The position numbers and the translations under genes were made by a program. Positions 52,668-61,440 of a stretch of 64,000 nucleotides of DNA are shown here, in pieces. Each line of letters opens with the position of its first letter. Within the stretch, counting starts at the first letter, position 1. Under the pieces are notes generated by a model, which was not told where the DNA came from, did not search any database, and was given only the letters and a program-made list of their open reading frames with translations. The stretch comes from Lachnospiraceae bacterium (lineage in GTDB: Bacteria; Bacillota; Clostridia; Lachnospirales; Lachnospiraceae), in NCBI GenBank assembly GCA_910574885.1, contig CAJTDD010000007.1, positions 1-64,000 on the forward strand, read 5' to 3'.

Positions 52668-54473
52668 ATGGATTTTTATGGATTTTACACAGGAAAAATA
52701 TTTGACGCCTACCAGTTTCTCGGGGCTCACCCGGAAGCAGAAGGCGTTACCTTCCGCACATTTGCACCGGGAGCGGCAAGGATATCCCTAATTGGAGAAT
52801 TTACCGGCTGGCAGGAATGGGAGATGCACAAAATCTACGACGGTAATTTCTGGGAATGTTATGCAAGAGACGCAGAACCCGGGATGATGTACAAGTACCG
52901 CATTTACAAACAAGACCAGTCCTATATCGACCACTGCGATCCCTATGGTTTCGGAATGGAACTCCGTCCAAACACGGCTTCCATCGTACGCGACCTTACT
53001 GCCTATCCTTTTCAGGATGTTTCCTGGATGCAGAAGCGTTCGGTCTGTAAAGACAAACCGCTGAACATCTATGAGATCCATTTCGGCTCCTTCCGAAAGC
53101 CGTCGGCAGAGGCAGACGACTGGTATACCTACCCGGAGATGGCCGAAATCCTGATTCCATATCTGAAAGAAAACGGATACAACTACGTGGAAATTATGCC
53201 CCTCAGCGAACACCCCTGCGACGAATCCTGGGGATACCAGAATACCGGATTTTTCAGTCCCACCGCCCGTTACGGCACGGCGTTTGGACTGATGGAATTC
53301 GTAGACCAGTGCCACCAAAACGACATCGGCGTAATCCTTGACTTCGTACCGGTTCATTTCGCCGTAGATGGTTACGCATTGGCAAACTACGACGGAACCG
53401 CACTCTACGAGTATCCTCACCATGACGTGGGAGTCAGTGAATGGGGAAGCTGTAATTTCATGCATTCCAGAGGTGAAGTCCGCAGTTTCCTACAGTCCGC
53501 CGCCAACTATTGGCTCACGGAATACCATATTGATGGAATCCGTATGGACGCCATCAGCCGGATCATTTACTGGCAGGGCGAGCCGGCAAGAGGCGTGAAT
53601 AACACAGCCGTTGACTTTATCCGCGAGATGAACCGGGGCCTGAAAGAACTGCACCCCGCCGCCATGCTGTCTGCCGAGGACTCCACTTCCTACCCAGGCG
53701 TCACCCGTCCGGTCAATGAAGGCGGACTTGGATTCGACTACAAATGGGACATGGGGTGGATGAATGACACGCTGGATTATTTTCGTACCGGCCCAGAATA
53801 CCGCCCGGAGAGCTACCACAAGCTGACTTTTTCCATGATGTACTATTATAATGACGCCTTCCTGCTGCCCCTCTCCCACGACGAAGTCGTCCACGGCAAA
53901 GCGACCATCATGCAGAAAATGCATGGAGACTATGACGAGAAATTCCCTCAGGCAAGGGCTTTCTATATGTATATGTACGCCCATCCAGGCAAGAAACTGA
54001 ATTTCATGGGCAATGAATTCGGACAGCTCCGGGAATGGGACGAAAAACGGGAGCAGGACTGGGATATCCTCTCCTTTCCGATTCACGACGCCTTCCATCG
54101 GTTTATGAAAGATTTAAACCAGATCTATCTGGAACATCCGGCATTGTACGAGAAAGACTACGAGACAGAAGGTTTCCACTGGATTGACTGCCATCAGGAA
54201 GCGCGGTGTATCTATGCCTTTGAACGGATTGGGGAAAAAGAACGGATTCTGGCTGTTTTTAATTTTTCTGACCAGGAACAGGAAGAATATGAGATTGAAC
54301 TAAAAGAAGCTGAAAGGCTGACCCTCTTATTGGCAAGCGATGCACAGGAATATGCCGGCACACAGCAATATGATTTAACAGACATTGAATTAAAGGACGG
54401 TAAGGCTGTCTTATCGCTGAGCGCATATTCGGCAGTTTATTATAAAATCCTATGCCCTAAGAAAATTCTGTAA
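52668..54473 (+). CDS. glgB: 1,4-alpha-glucan branching enzyme
   Basis: A 601-residue GH13 branching enzyme. The N-terminal carbohydrate-binding domain (YQFLGAHPEAEGVTFRTFAP) precedes the barrel with VPVHFAVDGYALANYDG, the nucleophile Asp in IDGIRMDAISRIIYW, the acid/base Glu in AMLSAEDSTSYPGV and the third acid in LPLSHDEVVHGK. It adds alpha-1,6 branches to glycogen, allowing storage before sporulation. Length is close to the short GlgB class. No other glg gene is in the window, so glycogen synthesis genes must be elsewhere. AGGAGGA-type site precedes the ATG at 52668. Confidence 0.96.
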   Translation: MDFYGFYTGKIFDAYQFLGAHPEAEGVTFRTFAPGAARISLIGEFTGWQEWEMHKIYDGNFWECYARDAEPGMMYKYRIYKQDQSYIDHCDPYGFGMELRPNTASIVRDLTAYPFQDVSWMQKRSVCKDKPLNIYEIHFGSFRKPSAEADDWYTYPEMAEILIPYLKENGYNYVEIMPLSEHPCDESWGYQNTGFFSPTARYGTAFGLMEFVDQCHQNDIGVILDFVPVHFAVDGYALANYDGTALYEYPHHDVGVSEWGSCNFMHSRGEVRSFLQSAANYWLTEYHIDGIRMDAISRIIYWQGEPARGVNNTAVDFIREMNRGLKELHPAAMLSAEDSTSYPGVTRPVNEGGLGFDYKWDMGWMNDTLDYFRTGPEYRPESYHKLTFSMMYYYNDAFLLPLSHDEVVHGKATIMQKMHGDYDEKFPQARAFYMYMYAHPGKKLNFMGNEFGQLREWDEKREQDWDILSFPIHDAFHRFMKDLNQIYLEHPALYEKDYETEGFHWIDCHQEARCIYAFERIGEKERILAVFNFSDQEQEEYEIELKEAERLTLLLASDAQEYAGTQQYDLTDIELKDGKAVLSLSAYSAVYYKILCPKKIL

Positions 54474-54517
54474 TATATGCCTCTTCGAGGCAGACGGTTT
54501 CTGTCCATTAAGGGATA

Positions 54518-54544
54518 CCCACAGGGCTTCCCGTAATGCATGCC
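54518..54544 (+). repeat. dispersed repeat, copy 2 (partial)
   Basis: CCCACAG at 54518-54524 and CCCGTAATGCATGCC up to 54544 match copy 1 at 29059-29085 with about three changes, but the right hairpin arm is missing. Confidence 0.5.
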
Positions 54545-54555
54545 AGATACAACAT

Positions 54556-54601
54556 TTCAGCCGTCACAAACCTGCTTAGAAAGCCGGTTTGAACGGCTGA
54601 A
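54556..54601. terminator. bidirectional terminator between glgB and the SleB-like gene
   Basis: TTCAGCCG (54556-54563) / CGGCTGAA (54594-54601) with AAACC/GGTTT and GCTT/AAGC inside, between convergent genes. T runs are short. Confidence 0.65.
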
Positions 54602-54618
54602 TTCTAAAATGTACATGT

Positions 54619-55272
54619 TTAATGGAAATAATGCGCCCCAATCCTCATCCCGTATCCACCCTGATCGAAATACAGGCATCCGCCGATGGGATTCGCCCCT
54701 GCCAATGCATCGTTTGCCGCCTGCATGGCTGTCGCCGTATACCCGCGACTGCTTCTGACCCTGTCAAGCCAGCCGGTAGACGCCGGGCCGAACTGCCCTG
54801 CCTGATAGATCACTGCTTCGATACTGTTTGGATAAGCGCTGCTCCTTACTCGATTCATGATTACCGCACCTACTGCAACCTGACCTTCATAGGGCTGGTT
54901 TCCTGCTTCACAGAAGATAATGGACGCCATCAATTCCTGATACTGTGACTGAAGCTCTGCCGCTTCCCGTTCTGCTTTCTCCTTTGCTTCCCGTTCCGCC
55001 TTCTCTTTTGCTTCCCGTTCCCTACGCTCAACCTCCTCAATCTTCTGCCTCTGTTCTGCCTCTATCTTATCCTTCGTTGAAACCATAAGCGTATCCGGCG
55101 TAACCTGAAGGGTGTCCCGATGCATCTTCACAATCTGCTGCGCATCCCTCATACTCATTGCCAGACTGGCCTCCGGCTGCGCGGATGCCGCCTCACTGGT
55201 AAATCCCACCGTCATCAGAGAACACGCGGAAACCACTGCAATCACCGAATTAATTTTTTTGTTTTTTATCAT
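54619..55272 (-). CDS. secreted SleB-like cell wall hydrolase
   Basis: A 217-residue exported protein. The signal peptide is KKINSVIAVVSACSLMTVGF with a likely cut after SEAASA. A charged coiled-coil linker (about 75-115) is made of repeated AKEKAEREA units, encoded by 24-base DNA repeats near 54960-55030. The C-terminal Hydrolase_2/SleB domain (about 120-217) has MASIIFCEAGNQPYEGQVAV with the catalytic Glu, AVIMNRVRSSAYPNSIEAVI and CLYFDQGGYGMRIG. Relatives cut spore cortex or vegetative peptidoglycan. The start at 55272 has AGGAGGG 8 bases upstream. Confidence 0.9.
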   Translation of the reverse strand: MIKNKKINSVIAVVSACSLMTVGFTSEAASAQPEASLAMSMRDAQQIVKMHRDTLQVTPDTLMVSTKDKIEAEQRQKIEEVERREREAKEKAEREAKEKAEREAAELQSQYQELMASIIFCEAGNQPYEGQVAVGAVIMNRVRSSAYPNSIEAVIYQAGQFGPASTGWLDRVRSSRGYTATAMQAANDALAGANPIGGCLYFDQGGYGMRIGAHYFH

Positions 55273-55491
55273 AAATACTACCCTCCTATTGTTACAATAC
55301 ATGAACATTGTTTTAATAAAGTATATTCAATAATTTCAACTTTATTACAATTATTACAAATTTGTTACATGTATTGTGCAACGAAGGGTATGGTATCACA
55401 ACTTCATAAGTCTGTCAACAAAATATCAACTATGGATGTAAGTCCCATAATTGCGCTTTTTTTCAAAAAAATCCTCAAAAAGGAATGTTTA

Positions 55492-56733
55492 TCAAAACAT
55501 ATGTATGAATAATCCGCTCCTTAATTTGGGTTCAAACCAAGTAGATTTGGGCGGCATCAGCCTTGCGCAATCCGCTACGGCAAGCAGTTCTTCCATAGAA
55601 GTCGGATACATGGAAAATGCAACCGCCATATCCGCCGCTTCGTCGGAAAGCCGCTCCAATTCCCTAAGTCCACGGATTCCCCCGACAAATGAAAGCCTCG
55701 GGTCTGCCTTAGGATTTTGGATTCCAAACAGCGGTTCCAAAATCTTATCCTGCAAGATAGACACATCTAAATCATCCACCGGATCCCCTGTATACAGATT
55801 CTCGTGGGCCGTCAGCCGATACCATTTTCCGCCGCCGTACATTCCAATCTCACCCTTACGCCTCGGCCGGAAAACAGTGGGATTTTCTTCTATATAAAAA
55901 TGCTTTCTAATGCCTTCCAGAATGTTCTCAAGCGATACCCCATCCTGCGCCCTCACGACACGGTTATAGTCAAATATCCTAAGTTCTTCTGCCGGAAACA
56001 ACACCGACAGAAAGTAGTTGAACTCTTCCGTCCCGTCATACCCCAAAGATTCCTTACGGCGCTTGAGCGCCACCTTAACAGCCGATGCCGCCCGGTGATG
56101 CCCGTCTGCAATATAGACGCACCCTATATGAGAAAAAGCCTCCTTAATCCTCAAGGCTTCCTCAGAATCCGCTCCAATCTTCCACACCTGATGTAAAATA
56201 CCGTCCTCCGACGTAAAATCATAAAGCGGTTTTTCTTCCTTCGTTTTCCGGATTATCCGCTCAAGCTCTGGCAAACTGCGGTAGGCAAGAAAGATTGGCC
56301 CGGTCTGGGCGTTCATCGTATCCACATGGCGAATCCGATCCTGCTCCTTGTCTTCCTTCGTATTCTCATGCCTGCGGATCACCCCGTTAAGATAGTCGTC
56401 AACCGACGCGCATCCCACGATTCCCGTCTGACTCCTTCCTTCATAGGTCAAAGCGTACAAATAAAAACAGACTTCCTCATCTGCCACAAACGAGCCATCC
56501 CCTATCATCTCCTCAAGCGTCTGTCTTGCACGGACGTACACCTCCGGGGAATACATATCCACATCGTCCGAAAACTGCGTCTCCGGGCGATCTATCTTCA
56601 AAAATGAGAGAGGGTTGTTCTTAACAACCTCTTTCGCTTCTTTTCGGTTATACACGTCATAAGGAAGCGCGGCAATGGCAGAAACCTTGTCCTTCGCCGG
56701 ACGCACACATTTAAAAGGTCGGATTACCGGCAT
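55492..56733 (-). CDS. DUF1015 family protein
   Basis: A 413-residue DUF1015 protein of unknown biochemical role. The family signature is at the N-terminus (MPVIRPFKCVRPAKDKVSAI, then ALPYDVYNRKEA) and later YIADGHHRAASAVKVALKRR, a histidine-rich site that looks catalytic. In other Firmicutes the gene is often next to serA/serC of serine synthesis. Here it follows the serine-racemase-like gene after a 165-base gap with a hairpin, so it may be a separate unit. The start context is a weak site upstream of 56733. Confidence 0.9.
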   Translation of the reverse strand: MPVIRPFKCVRPAKDKVSAIAALPYDVYNRKEAKEVVKNNPLSFLKIDRPETQFSDDVDMYSPEVYVRARQTLEEMIGDGSFVADEEVCFYLYALTYEGRSQTGIVGCASVDDYLNGVIRRHENTKEDKEQDRIRHVDTMNAQTGPIFLAYRSLPELERIIRKTKEEKPLYDFTSEDGILHQVWKIGADSEEALRIKEAFSHIGCVYIADGHHRAASAVKVALKRRKESLGYDGTEEFNYFLSVLFPAEELRIFDYNRVVRAQDGVSLENILEGIRKHFYIEENPTVFRPRRKGEIGMYGGGKWYRLTAHENLYTGDPVDDLDVSILQDKILEPLFGIQNPKADPRLSFVGGIRGLRELERLSDEAADMAVAFSMYPTSMEELLAVADCARLMPPKSTWFEPKLRSGLFIHMF

Positions 56734-56812
56734 ATCATCACTCCTGTCTCCATAAAATTTGAATCCGGAACCCTACAGAAGAAAACCTTCCTGATGATTC
56801 CTCACACTATAA

Positions 56813-56837
56813 TGCAGCCGCAGAAACTACGGCTGCA
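56813..56837 (-). terminator. hairpin after the van-type operon
   Basis: TGCAGCCG (56813-56820) / CGGCTGCA (56830-56837), followed on the minus strand by TTATAG. Probably a terminator between the racemase and DUF1015 genes. Confidence 0.5.
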
Positions 56838-56897
56838 CTTAGATAACAGTATAACACAAAAATCTATGAAATGCGATGAAAACTTACGCCGCACACT

Positions 56898-58082
56898 CTA
56901 CACACTCAAAACCCGCTCCACCCTGTTTCCCAGCCTACTCAAGATCTCATTGGAAATCGTCCCCGCACACTCTGCCACCTCACAGGCTGATATCGTTTGC
57001 TCCCCACTCTTTCCGATAAATACCGCTTCGTCCCCGGCAGACACATCCCTGATCCCTGACACATCCAGAAGCAGTTGATCCATACAAACACGTCCGATGA
57101 TATCTGCCCGGTATCCATGTATCAACGCATATCCCTTATTGGACAATTCTCTCGGAATCCCATCCGCATATCCTATAGAAACGACAGCAATCTTCATCTC
57201 CCGCTTTGCTGTAAAAGAAAGTCCATATCCAGCCGGCTCTTTCGCATGAAGCTGCTTCACACAGGCAACCCTCGCTTTCAGGGACAACACAGGCTTTAGT
57301 GTTACCTCAGCCCCAATCCTGTCTCCCGGCAGACTTAGAACGCCGTAAAGCGCAATCCCAACCCGGGCATAGTCAAACCTATTAAGCTCCGGATAATTTA
57401 GGACACCATAGCTCCCTTGCAAGTGGGTCTGGAAACCACCGATTCCGTTCCTGTGAAGCGCCGACACCACGGTCTCAAATTCTGCAATCTGTTTTCTGGT
57501 AAACGCAATCTCTTCCCTGGAAATTCCATCCGGTACGCTCAGATGAGAATACACCCCTCTAATGTCCAGGTTCCCAAGTTCCCAAATTTTAAAGATATTT
57601 TCCATATCCTCACTGCGCTCCCCGAGACGGCGCATCCCTGTGTCAATTCCCACATGAACCAAAACCGGACGCCCAAAGTCGTTCAATAACCGTCCATACG
57701 GCAGATCCACTACCGTCTGTGTCAGATGATAATGCACCAAATCTTCAAACTGGCAAGGCGGCGTATATCCCAAGATCAAAATCTGTCCCGTAATCCCGGC
57801 ATTCCTAAGTTCCACAGCCTCACCGGCAGACGCCACGCAAAAATCCTGAATTCCTATCTCTGCCAATGCCTGCCCGATCTGTCTCACGCCATGGCCGTAT
57901 GCATTCGCCTTGACTGCCGGCATTAACGCACAGCCCTTAGGCAGAATGTTCCGAAACTCCTTCACATTATGGGCAAGATTGTCCATATTTAACTCAATCC
58001 ACGCACGTCCTTTCTGTCTATCCGTATTTTTTCCTGCAACAGAACCGTTCTGTTTGAAAACCATATTTTTGCCGTAACACAT
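56898..58082 (-). CDS. PLP-dependent serine/alanine racemase, VanT catalytic-domain type
   Basis: A 394-residue alanine racemase fold. The PLP lysine is Lys58 in CALMPAVKANAYGHG, and the second base is the Tyr in PAGYGLSF. The motif GRVCMDQLLLDVSG marks the substrate side. Near the C-terminus, where alanine racemases have Tyr (TINYE), this protein has Asn378 (TISNE). As I recall, the same Asn is characteristic of VanT serine racemases, so D-serine production is likely. In VanT this domain is fused to a membrane acyltransferase-like domain; here that part is the separate gene just upstream (78-base gap). Alanine racemase activity may remain. GGAGGG precedes the start. Confidence 0.8.
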   Translation of the reverse strand: MCYGKNMVFKQNGSVAGKNTDRQKGRAWIELNMDNLAHNVKEFRNILPKGCALMPAVKANAYGHGVRQIGQALAEIGIQDFCVASAGEAVELRNAGITGQILILGYTPPCQFEDLVHYHLTQTVVDLPYGRLLNDFGRPVLVHVGIDTGMRRLGERSEDMENIFKIWELGNLDIRGVYSHLSVPDGISREEIAFTRKQIAEFETVVSALHRNGIGGFQTHLQGSYGVLNYPELNRFDYARVGIALYGVLSLPGDRIGAEVTLKPVLSLKARVACVKQLHAKEPAGYGLSFTAKREMKIAVVSIGYADGIPRELSNKGYALIHGYRADIIGRVCMDQLLLDVSGIRDVSAGDEAVFIGKSGEQTISACEVAECAGTISNEILSRLGNRVERVLSV

Positions 58083-58159
58083 ACTGTCCCTCCTCTATAT
58101 TTGCGGCACGAATACTCTGCCCACATTCTCCGAACCACGACTGTCCAGCTCTACACATT

Positions 58160-59248
58160 CTAAGACTTTCTTAGTCTGCCGCCGACTGAAGCAGACAATT
58201 TTACGAACACAAACGCCGCCAATAACGACACTGCGCAGACCGAAACATATTGTACAAATGTATTGGCAACCAACAGCTTCGTAAGACCCAGCCGCTCAGC
58301 GATTCCCCTGAGAACCACAATCACAGCCGGATGAATCACATACAGAACAAGCGACCCCTTCCGGGTGAATGCAGGCGCTTTTCCCTGAAACCGCAGCAAC
58401 AACTGAAACAGAAAAAACATGACCGGCGCCAGACAAACATACATACTGTTATGTCTCTGCCATTTAAGGCTGTAAGTAAGGAATCCCTCCCCCGCCAATA
58501 ACACCGCCGACGCCGCAAGTCCCCATACGCATACCCTCTTAGGGTACAATTCACGCATAAATGCAATCCCCATTCCAAGCATGAGAAATAGCGGCGCAAA
58601 AAAGATACCGTTCCGGGTGTAACTGCTGACGCGAAAAATCCCTGCGTACACAGCTTTCAGCCAATCCACACCTTCGACAGCCCCATAATAACTATCGCCA
58701 AATAGCCCAATCACATAGGCAGCCGTCACACAGAGCATTGCCATCCAGGCACATCCTACACCTGAAAGCCGCACAAGCAATATACATCCAACTAAAACAG
58801 CCGGAAAATACCACAGATGATAGAACGTCCCATCGAACGCCAGCGCCTTTCCCCATCCGAAAATATCCTTAGGCATATTCCCGGAGTAAATCGTAAGAGG
58901 CATGTACAGCGCCGTGACTGCCAGATACACCGCTGTATTCTTCACCATAAATCTATAAAATGAACGTTTTTTGCGAAATCCGCTCCTCACGTAAGGCGCA
59001 AGGACAAAGTATCCCGTAGTCATGAAGAAAAACGGCACAGCCACCCGTCCAAAGCAATAGGTCAGCAGAAAATCCACATTTTTATTCCATATAGAAAATG
59101 GCGCTGTATGAATCGCAATCACCAGAAACGCCGCCGCTATCCTAAAATAATCGATTCCCGCCGAGGGCGCCGGACGAAACTTATCCTCCCTGCCAGAAAG
59201 CAGCCGCCCCTCCCTGCCGGAAGGCTTCCGCTTCTCCCTGTTTCTCAT
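58160..59248 (-). CDS. acyltransferase-3-like membrane protein, VanT membrane-domain type
   Basis: About 362 residues. After a charged start (RNREKRKPSG), about ten membrane helices follow, beginning with IDYFRIAAAFLVIAIHTAPF. That motif and RVAVPFFFMTTGYFV are typical of acyltransferase-3 proteins and of the N-terminal half of VanT, which is thought to import L-serine. It overlaps the vanXY-like stop as ATGA, with TTCCTCC at about 59255-59261 (minus-strand GGAGGAA), so it is translationally coupled. With the racemase gene next, this is a split VanT. A cell-wall acyltransferase role cannot be excluded by sequence. Confidence 0.75.
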   Translation of the reverse strand: MRNREKRKPSGREGRLLSGREDKFRPAPSAGIDYFRIAAAFLVIAIHTAPFSIWNKNVDFLLTYCFGRVAVPFFFMTTGYFVLAPYVRSGFRKKRSFYRFMVKNTAVYLAVTALYMPLTIYSGNMPKDIFGWGKALAFDGTFYHLWYFPAVLVGCILLVRLSGVGCAWMAMLCVTAAYVIGLFGDSYYGAVEGVDWLKAVYAGIFRVSSYTRNGIFFAPLFLMLGMGIAFMRELYPKRVCVWGLAASAVLLAGEGFLTYSLKWQRHNSMYVCLAPVMFFLFQLLLRFQGKAPAFTRKGSLVLYVIHPAVIVVLRGIAERLGLTKLLVANTFVQYVSVCAVSLLAAFVFVKLSASVGGRLRKS

Positions 59249-60030
59249 GCGGTTTTCCTCCACACACTGACGACGGCACATCCTTCGTTGGTTCCCGATA
59301 CCTGATACACTGCCGTATCCGGCATTTCAAGGACTCTCTCCTGCCCATTTTCCAAAGAAAGGCAGGATATCTCAATCCAATCTGCACCGTCCCGGAAAAT
59401 ATAGGGATACCCCCAACCCGTCTCTTTTCTCAGGAGCCCGATATATTCCTCCAGCGCAATGCCCCTGTCAGCCATAATCACGGAATGGGGATAGCCCACA
59501 TAACGGAAATGCCAAGGCTCAATCCCAATCCCTGTAATCATTTCCTTCCCCGAGACATAGCGTTCCACAAACCCAAAATCCGCCATCCTCTCCCGGAATT
59601 TCCGAAAAATCCCAAAATTGGGGAACTCAGGGCAGATAAAATCAATTTCCTCCCCATTCTCCGCCAAATCTATGGCATATCCGCTCTGATGCTCACTGTG
59701 TCCGGGTACTGCAACGAATTTCCGGGTAAATGCTTCCCCGTTTTGTTTGACGGAACCATTCCATATCTCTTGCTGCTCCTTCTGGGTCCGAAATCCGCTG
59801 ACCGCGGCAATTTCCTCCTTACATCCAATGTCGGCAAGCAGTCTTAGTAATGCAATTACAACCTCTTTCCTAAGCAGGACGTCCGGCTGTCCGGAAGCAG
59901 GACGCAGTATCCTGCCAAAAACAGACTTCATCTCCCACATTTCCGGCTCCTTTTGCAAAGAGAAATCCGGCGTCACCAAAATTAGGCTGCCGCTGTATGT
60001 ATGTTCTTTTGTTAATACAATTTTTCCCAT
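59245..60030 (-). CDS. vanXY: VanXY-type D,D-peptidase/D,D-carboxypeptidase
   Basis: A 261-residue zinc peptidase of the VanY/VanXY family. Zinc ligands are in the SxHxxGxAxD motif (GHSEHQSGYAIDL) and in EPWHFRYVGYPHS, with the catalytic Glu in the latter. The motif SGFRTQKEQQEIW is also conserved with VanXY of the G type. It cuts D-Ala-D-Ala and removes terminal D-Ala from wall precursors. There is no signal peptide, so it acts in the cytoplasm, as VanXY does. The start at 60030 is favoured by GGAGAG six bases upstream. The gene follows the ligase, after a 69-base gap holding a hairpin. Confidence 0.88.
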   Translation of the reverse strand: MGKIVLTKEHTYSGSLILVTPDFSLQKEPEMWEMKSVFGRILRPASGQPDVLLRKEVVIALLRLLADIGCKEEIAAVSGFRTQKEQQEIWNGSVKQNGEAFTRKFVAVPGHSEHQSGYAIDLAENGEEIDFICPEFPNFGIFRKFRERMADFGFVERYVSGKEMITGIGIEPWHFRYVGYPHSVIMADRGIALEEYIGLLRKETGWGYPYIFRDGADWIEISCLSLENGQERVLEMPDTAVYQVSGTNEGCAVVSVWRKTA

Positions 60031-60044
60031 CTTCATCTCTCCGT

Positions 60045-60076
60045 GTAACAGTTCAGCCTTCCGGCTTCACTGTTAC
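60045..60076 (-). other. intercistronic hairpin between ligase and vanXY genes
   Basis: GTAACAGT (60045-60052) / ACTGTTAC (60069-60076) with AGCC/GGCT inside. No T run, so RNA processing or translational tuning is more likely than termination. Confidence 0.5.
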
Positions 60077-60099
60077 CTCTCCGTCCATCATCAGGATAC

Positions 60100-61266
60100 T
60101 TACATAAACAAACGCTCCACCACTTCACCAAACGCCATCCCCGCTTCTTTCAGCATATTCGGATATCGGCTGTGGGACGTAAACCCCGGTATGGTGTTCA
60201 CCTCGTTAAAATAGAGCTCCCCCTCCGGCGTAAGGAACATATCGACCCTTGCAAACCCGGTACACCTAAGCATACGGTAAATCCTAAGCGCCGTCTCCTG
60301 AATCTCCTTCGCCTTCTCGGGCGTAATCCGCGCCGGAACATGGATGCTTGATGTCTTCAATGTATATTTCTCCGTGTAGTCAAAGAAACCATCGGACAAT
60401 TCAATCTCATCCACCTCGCCAATCACCAGTTCATCCGTGCCAAGTATGGCGCACCCCACCTCGAACCCATCAATCATTTCCTCCAAAATTACCGAGGAAT
60501 CATGCCGGAACGCTTCCCGAATTGCCGGAATCAACTGTTCCTCACGCTGCACTTTCGTAATCCCAAAAGAAGACCCGGATCGGACAGGTTTTACGAACAG
60601 AGGATACCCTATCTTCCTTGCTTTCTCACAGATTTCCTCTTTCCCTGCAGGTTTACGAACATCTCCCGCCCCATCGCTCTGCCAAAGCCCGTCTGCAAAG
60701 AGACTTTTTTGTTCCTTTCCCTCTGCTTCTTCTGCCCGTTCCTGTGGGAATTTCCCGAAATACCCGATTACTGCAGACTTTGCCGCCCGAATCCCGCCCA
60801 TCCGGACAATCTGGTGAGCCAGCTCTTTATCCATGCATAACGCGGAGCTTAACATGCCGCATCCAATCACAGGGACGCCCATCAGTTCCAGCATCCCCTG
60901 AAGCGTCCCGTCCTCACCGTTCTTCCCGTGGAGAATCGGAAGCGCCCCGTCCAAAGGAATGTTTTTTAATTCCGCTCCCTCCAGATAACAGACGCCATGG
61001 ACTGTCCGGTCAACGGACGGGAATACCGGCGTACAGTCCTCCTTCGTCTGCCAGCAGTCTCTCGAAATCGCATCGACACTGCCACGATACCAGAACCATT
61101 TCCCCGTATCACGGTCAATTCCCACCAGAACCAGATGATAGTTCTCTAAATTAATATTTTGAATCACGGAACACGCCGATTGCAAAGAAACTTCATACTC
61201 AGTGGAACATCCTCCGAAGAATACTGCTATCGTTTTGCCCTTTAAAGCTGTCTTAGAATTACTCAT
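60100..61266 (-). CDS. vanG: VanG-type D-alanine--D-serine ligase
   Basis: A 388-residue ATP-grasp ligase. It matches enterococcal VanG in long stretches that I recall: GGCSTEYEVSLQSA, ILHGKNGEDGTLQGMLEL, FVKPVRSGSSFGITKV, DEIELSDGFFDYTEKYTLK and EVNTIPGFTSHSRYPNM. The EKYTLK substrate loop is of the D-Ser ligase type. The product D-Ala-D-Ser in peptidoglycan precursors lowers vancomycin binding. It is about 39 residues longer than VanG because of an insertion at about 172-210, just before the ATP-binding loop. It is the first gene of the operon, with GGAGGAA upstream of the start; no vanR/vanS is within the window's 3 kb upstream. Confidence 0.88.
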   Translation of the reverse strand: MSNSKTALKGKTIAVFFGGCSTEYEVSLQSACSVIQNINLENYHLVLVGIDRDTGKWFWYRGSVDAISRDCWQTKEDCTPVFPSVDRTVHGVCYLEGAELKNIPLDGALPILHGKNGEDGTLQGMLELMGVPVIGCGMLSSALCMDKELAHQIVRMGGIRAAKSAVIGYFGKFPQERAEEAEGKEQKSLFADGLWQSDGAGDVRKPAGKEEICEKARKIGYPLFVKPVRSGSSFGITKVQREEQLIPAIREAFRHDSSVILEEMIDGFEVGCAILGTDELVIGEVDEIELSDGFFDYTEKYTLKTSSIHVPARITPEKAKEIQETALRIYRMLRCTGFARVDMFLTPEGELYFNEVNTIPGFTSHSRYPNMLKEAGMAFGEVVERLFM

Positions 61267-61413
61267 TTATTTTTTCCTCCCTCTTTTGTTCTTGTCTTTT
61301 ATCATAATCGATGATCCTTTTTTATACTTTGCTATTCCGTTGATTTTTTCCTAAGATATCATGAACAGTTATTAAGAATTTCTTGGGATATTGGTGATAT
61401 ACTTGCTTTATTA

Positions 61414-61435
61414 GAGCCTGCCCTATTGCAGGCTC
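61414..61435 (-). terminator. terminator after the ABC-2 permease
   Basis: GAGCCTGC (61414-61421) / GCAGGCTC (61428-61435), six bases past the permease stop, with TAATAAAG after it on the minus strand. Confidence 0.6.
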
Positions 61436-61440
61436 TCTAC

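Noticed and set aside
54960-55030. Short tandem repeats that could suggest a CRISPR-like array
   Set aside because: They are 24-base coding repeats for the AKEKAEREA coiled-coil linker of the SleB-like protein, with no spacers.
61267-61440. vanR/vanS-type control site or promoter before the ligase gene
   Set aside because: I could not find a convincing -35/-10 pair or VanR-like repeats, so none was annotated.
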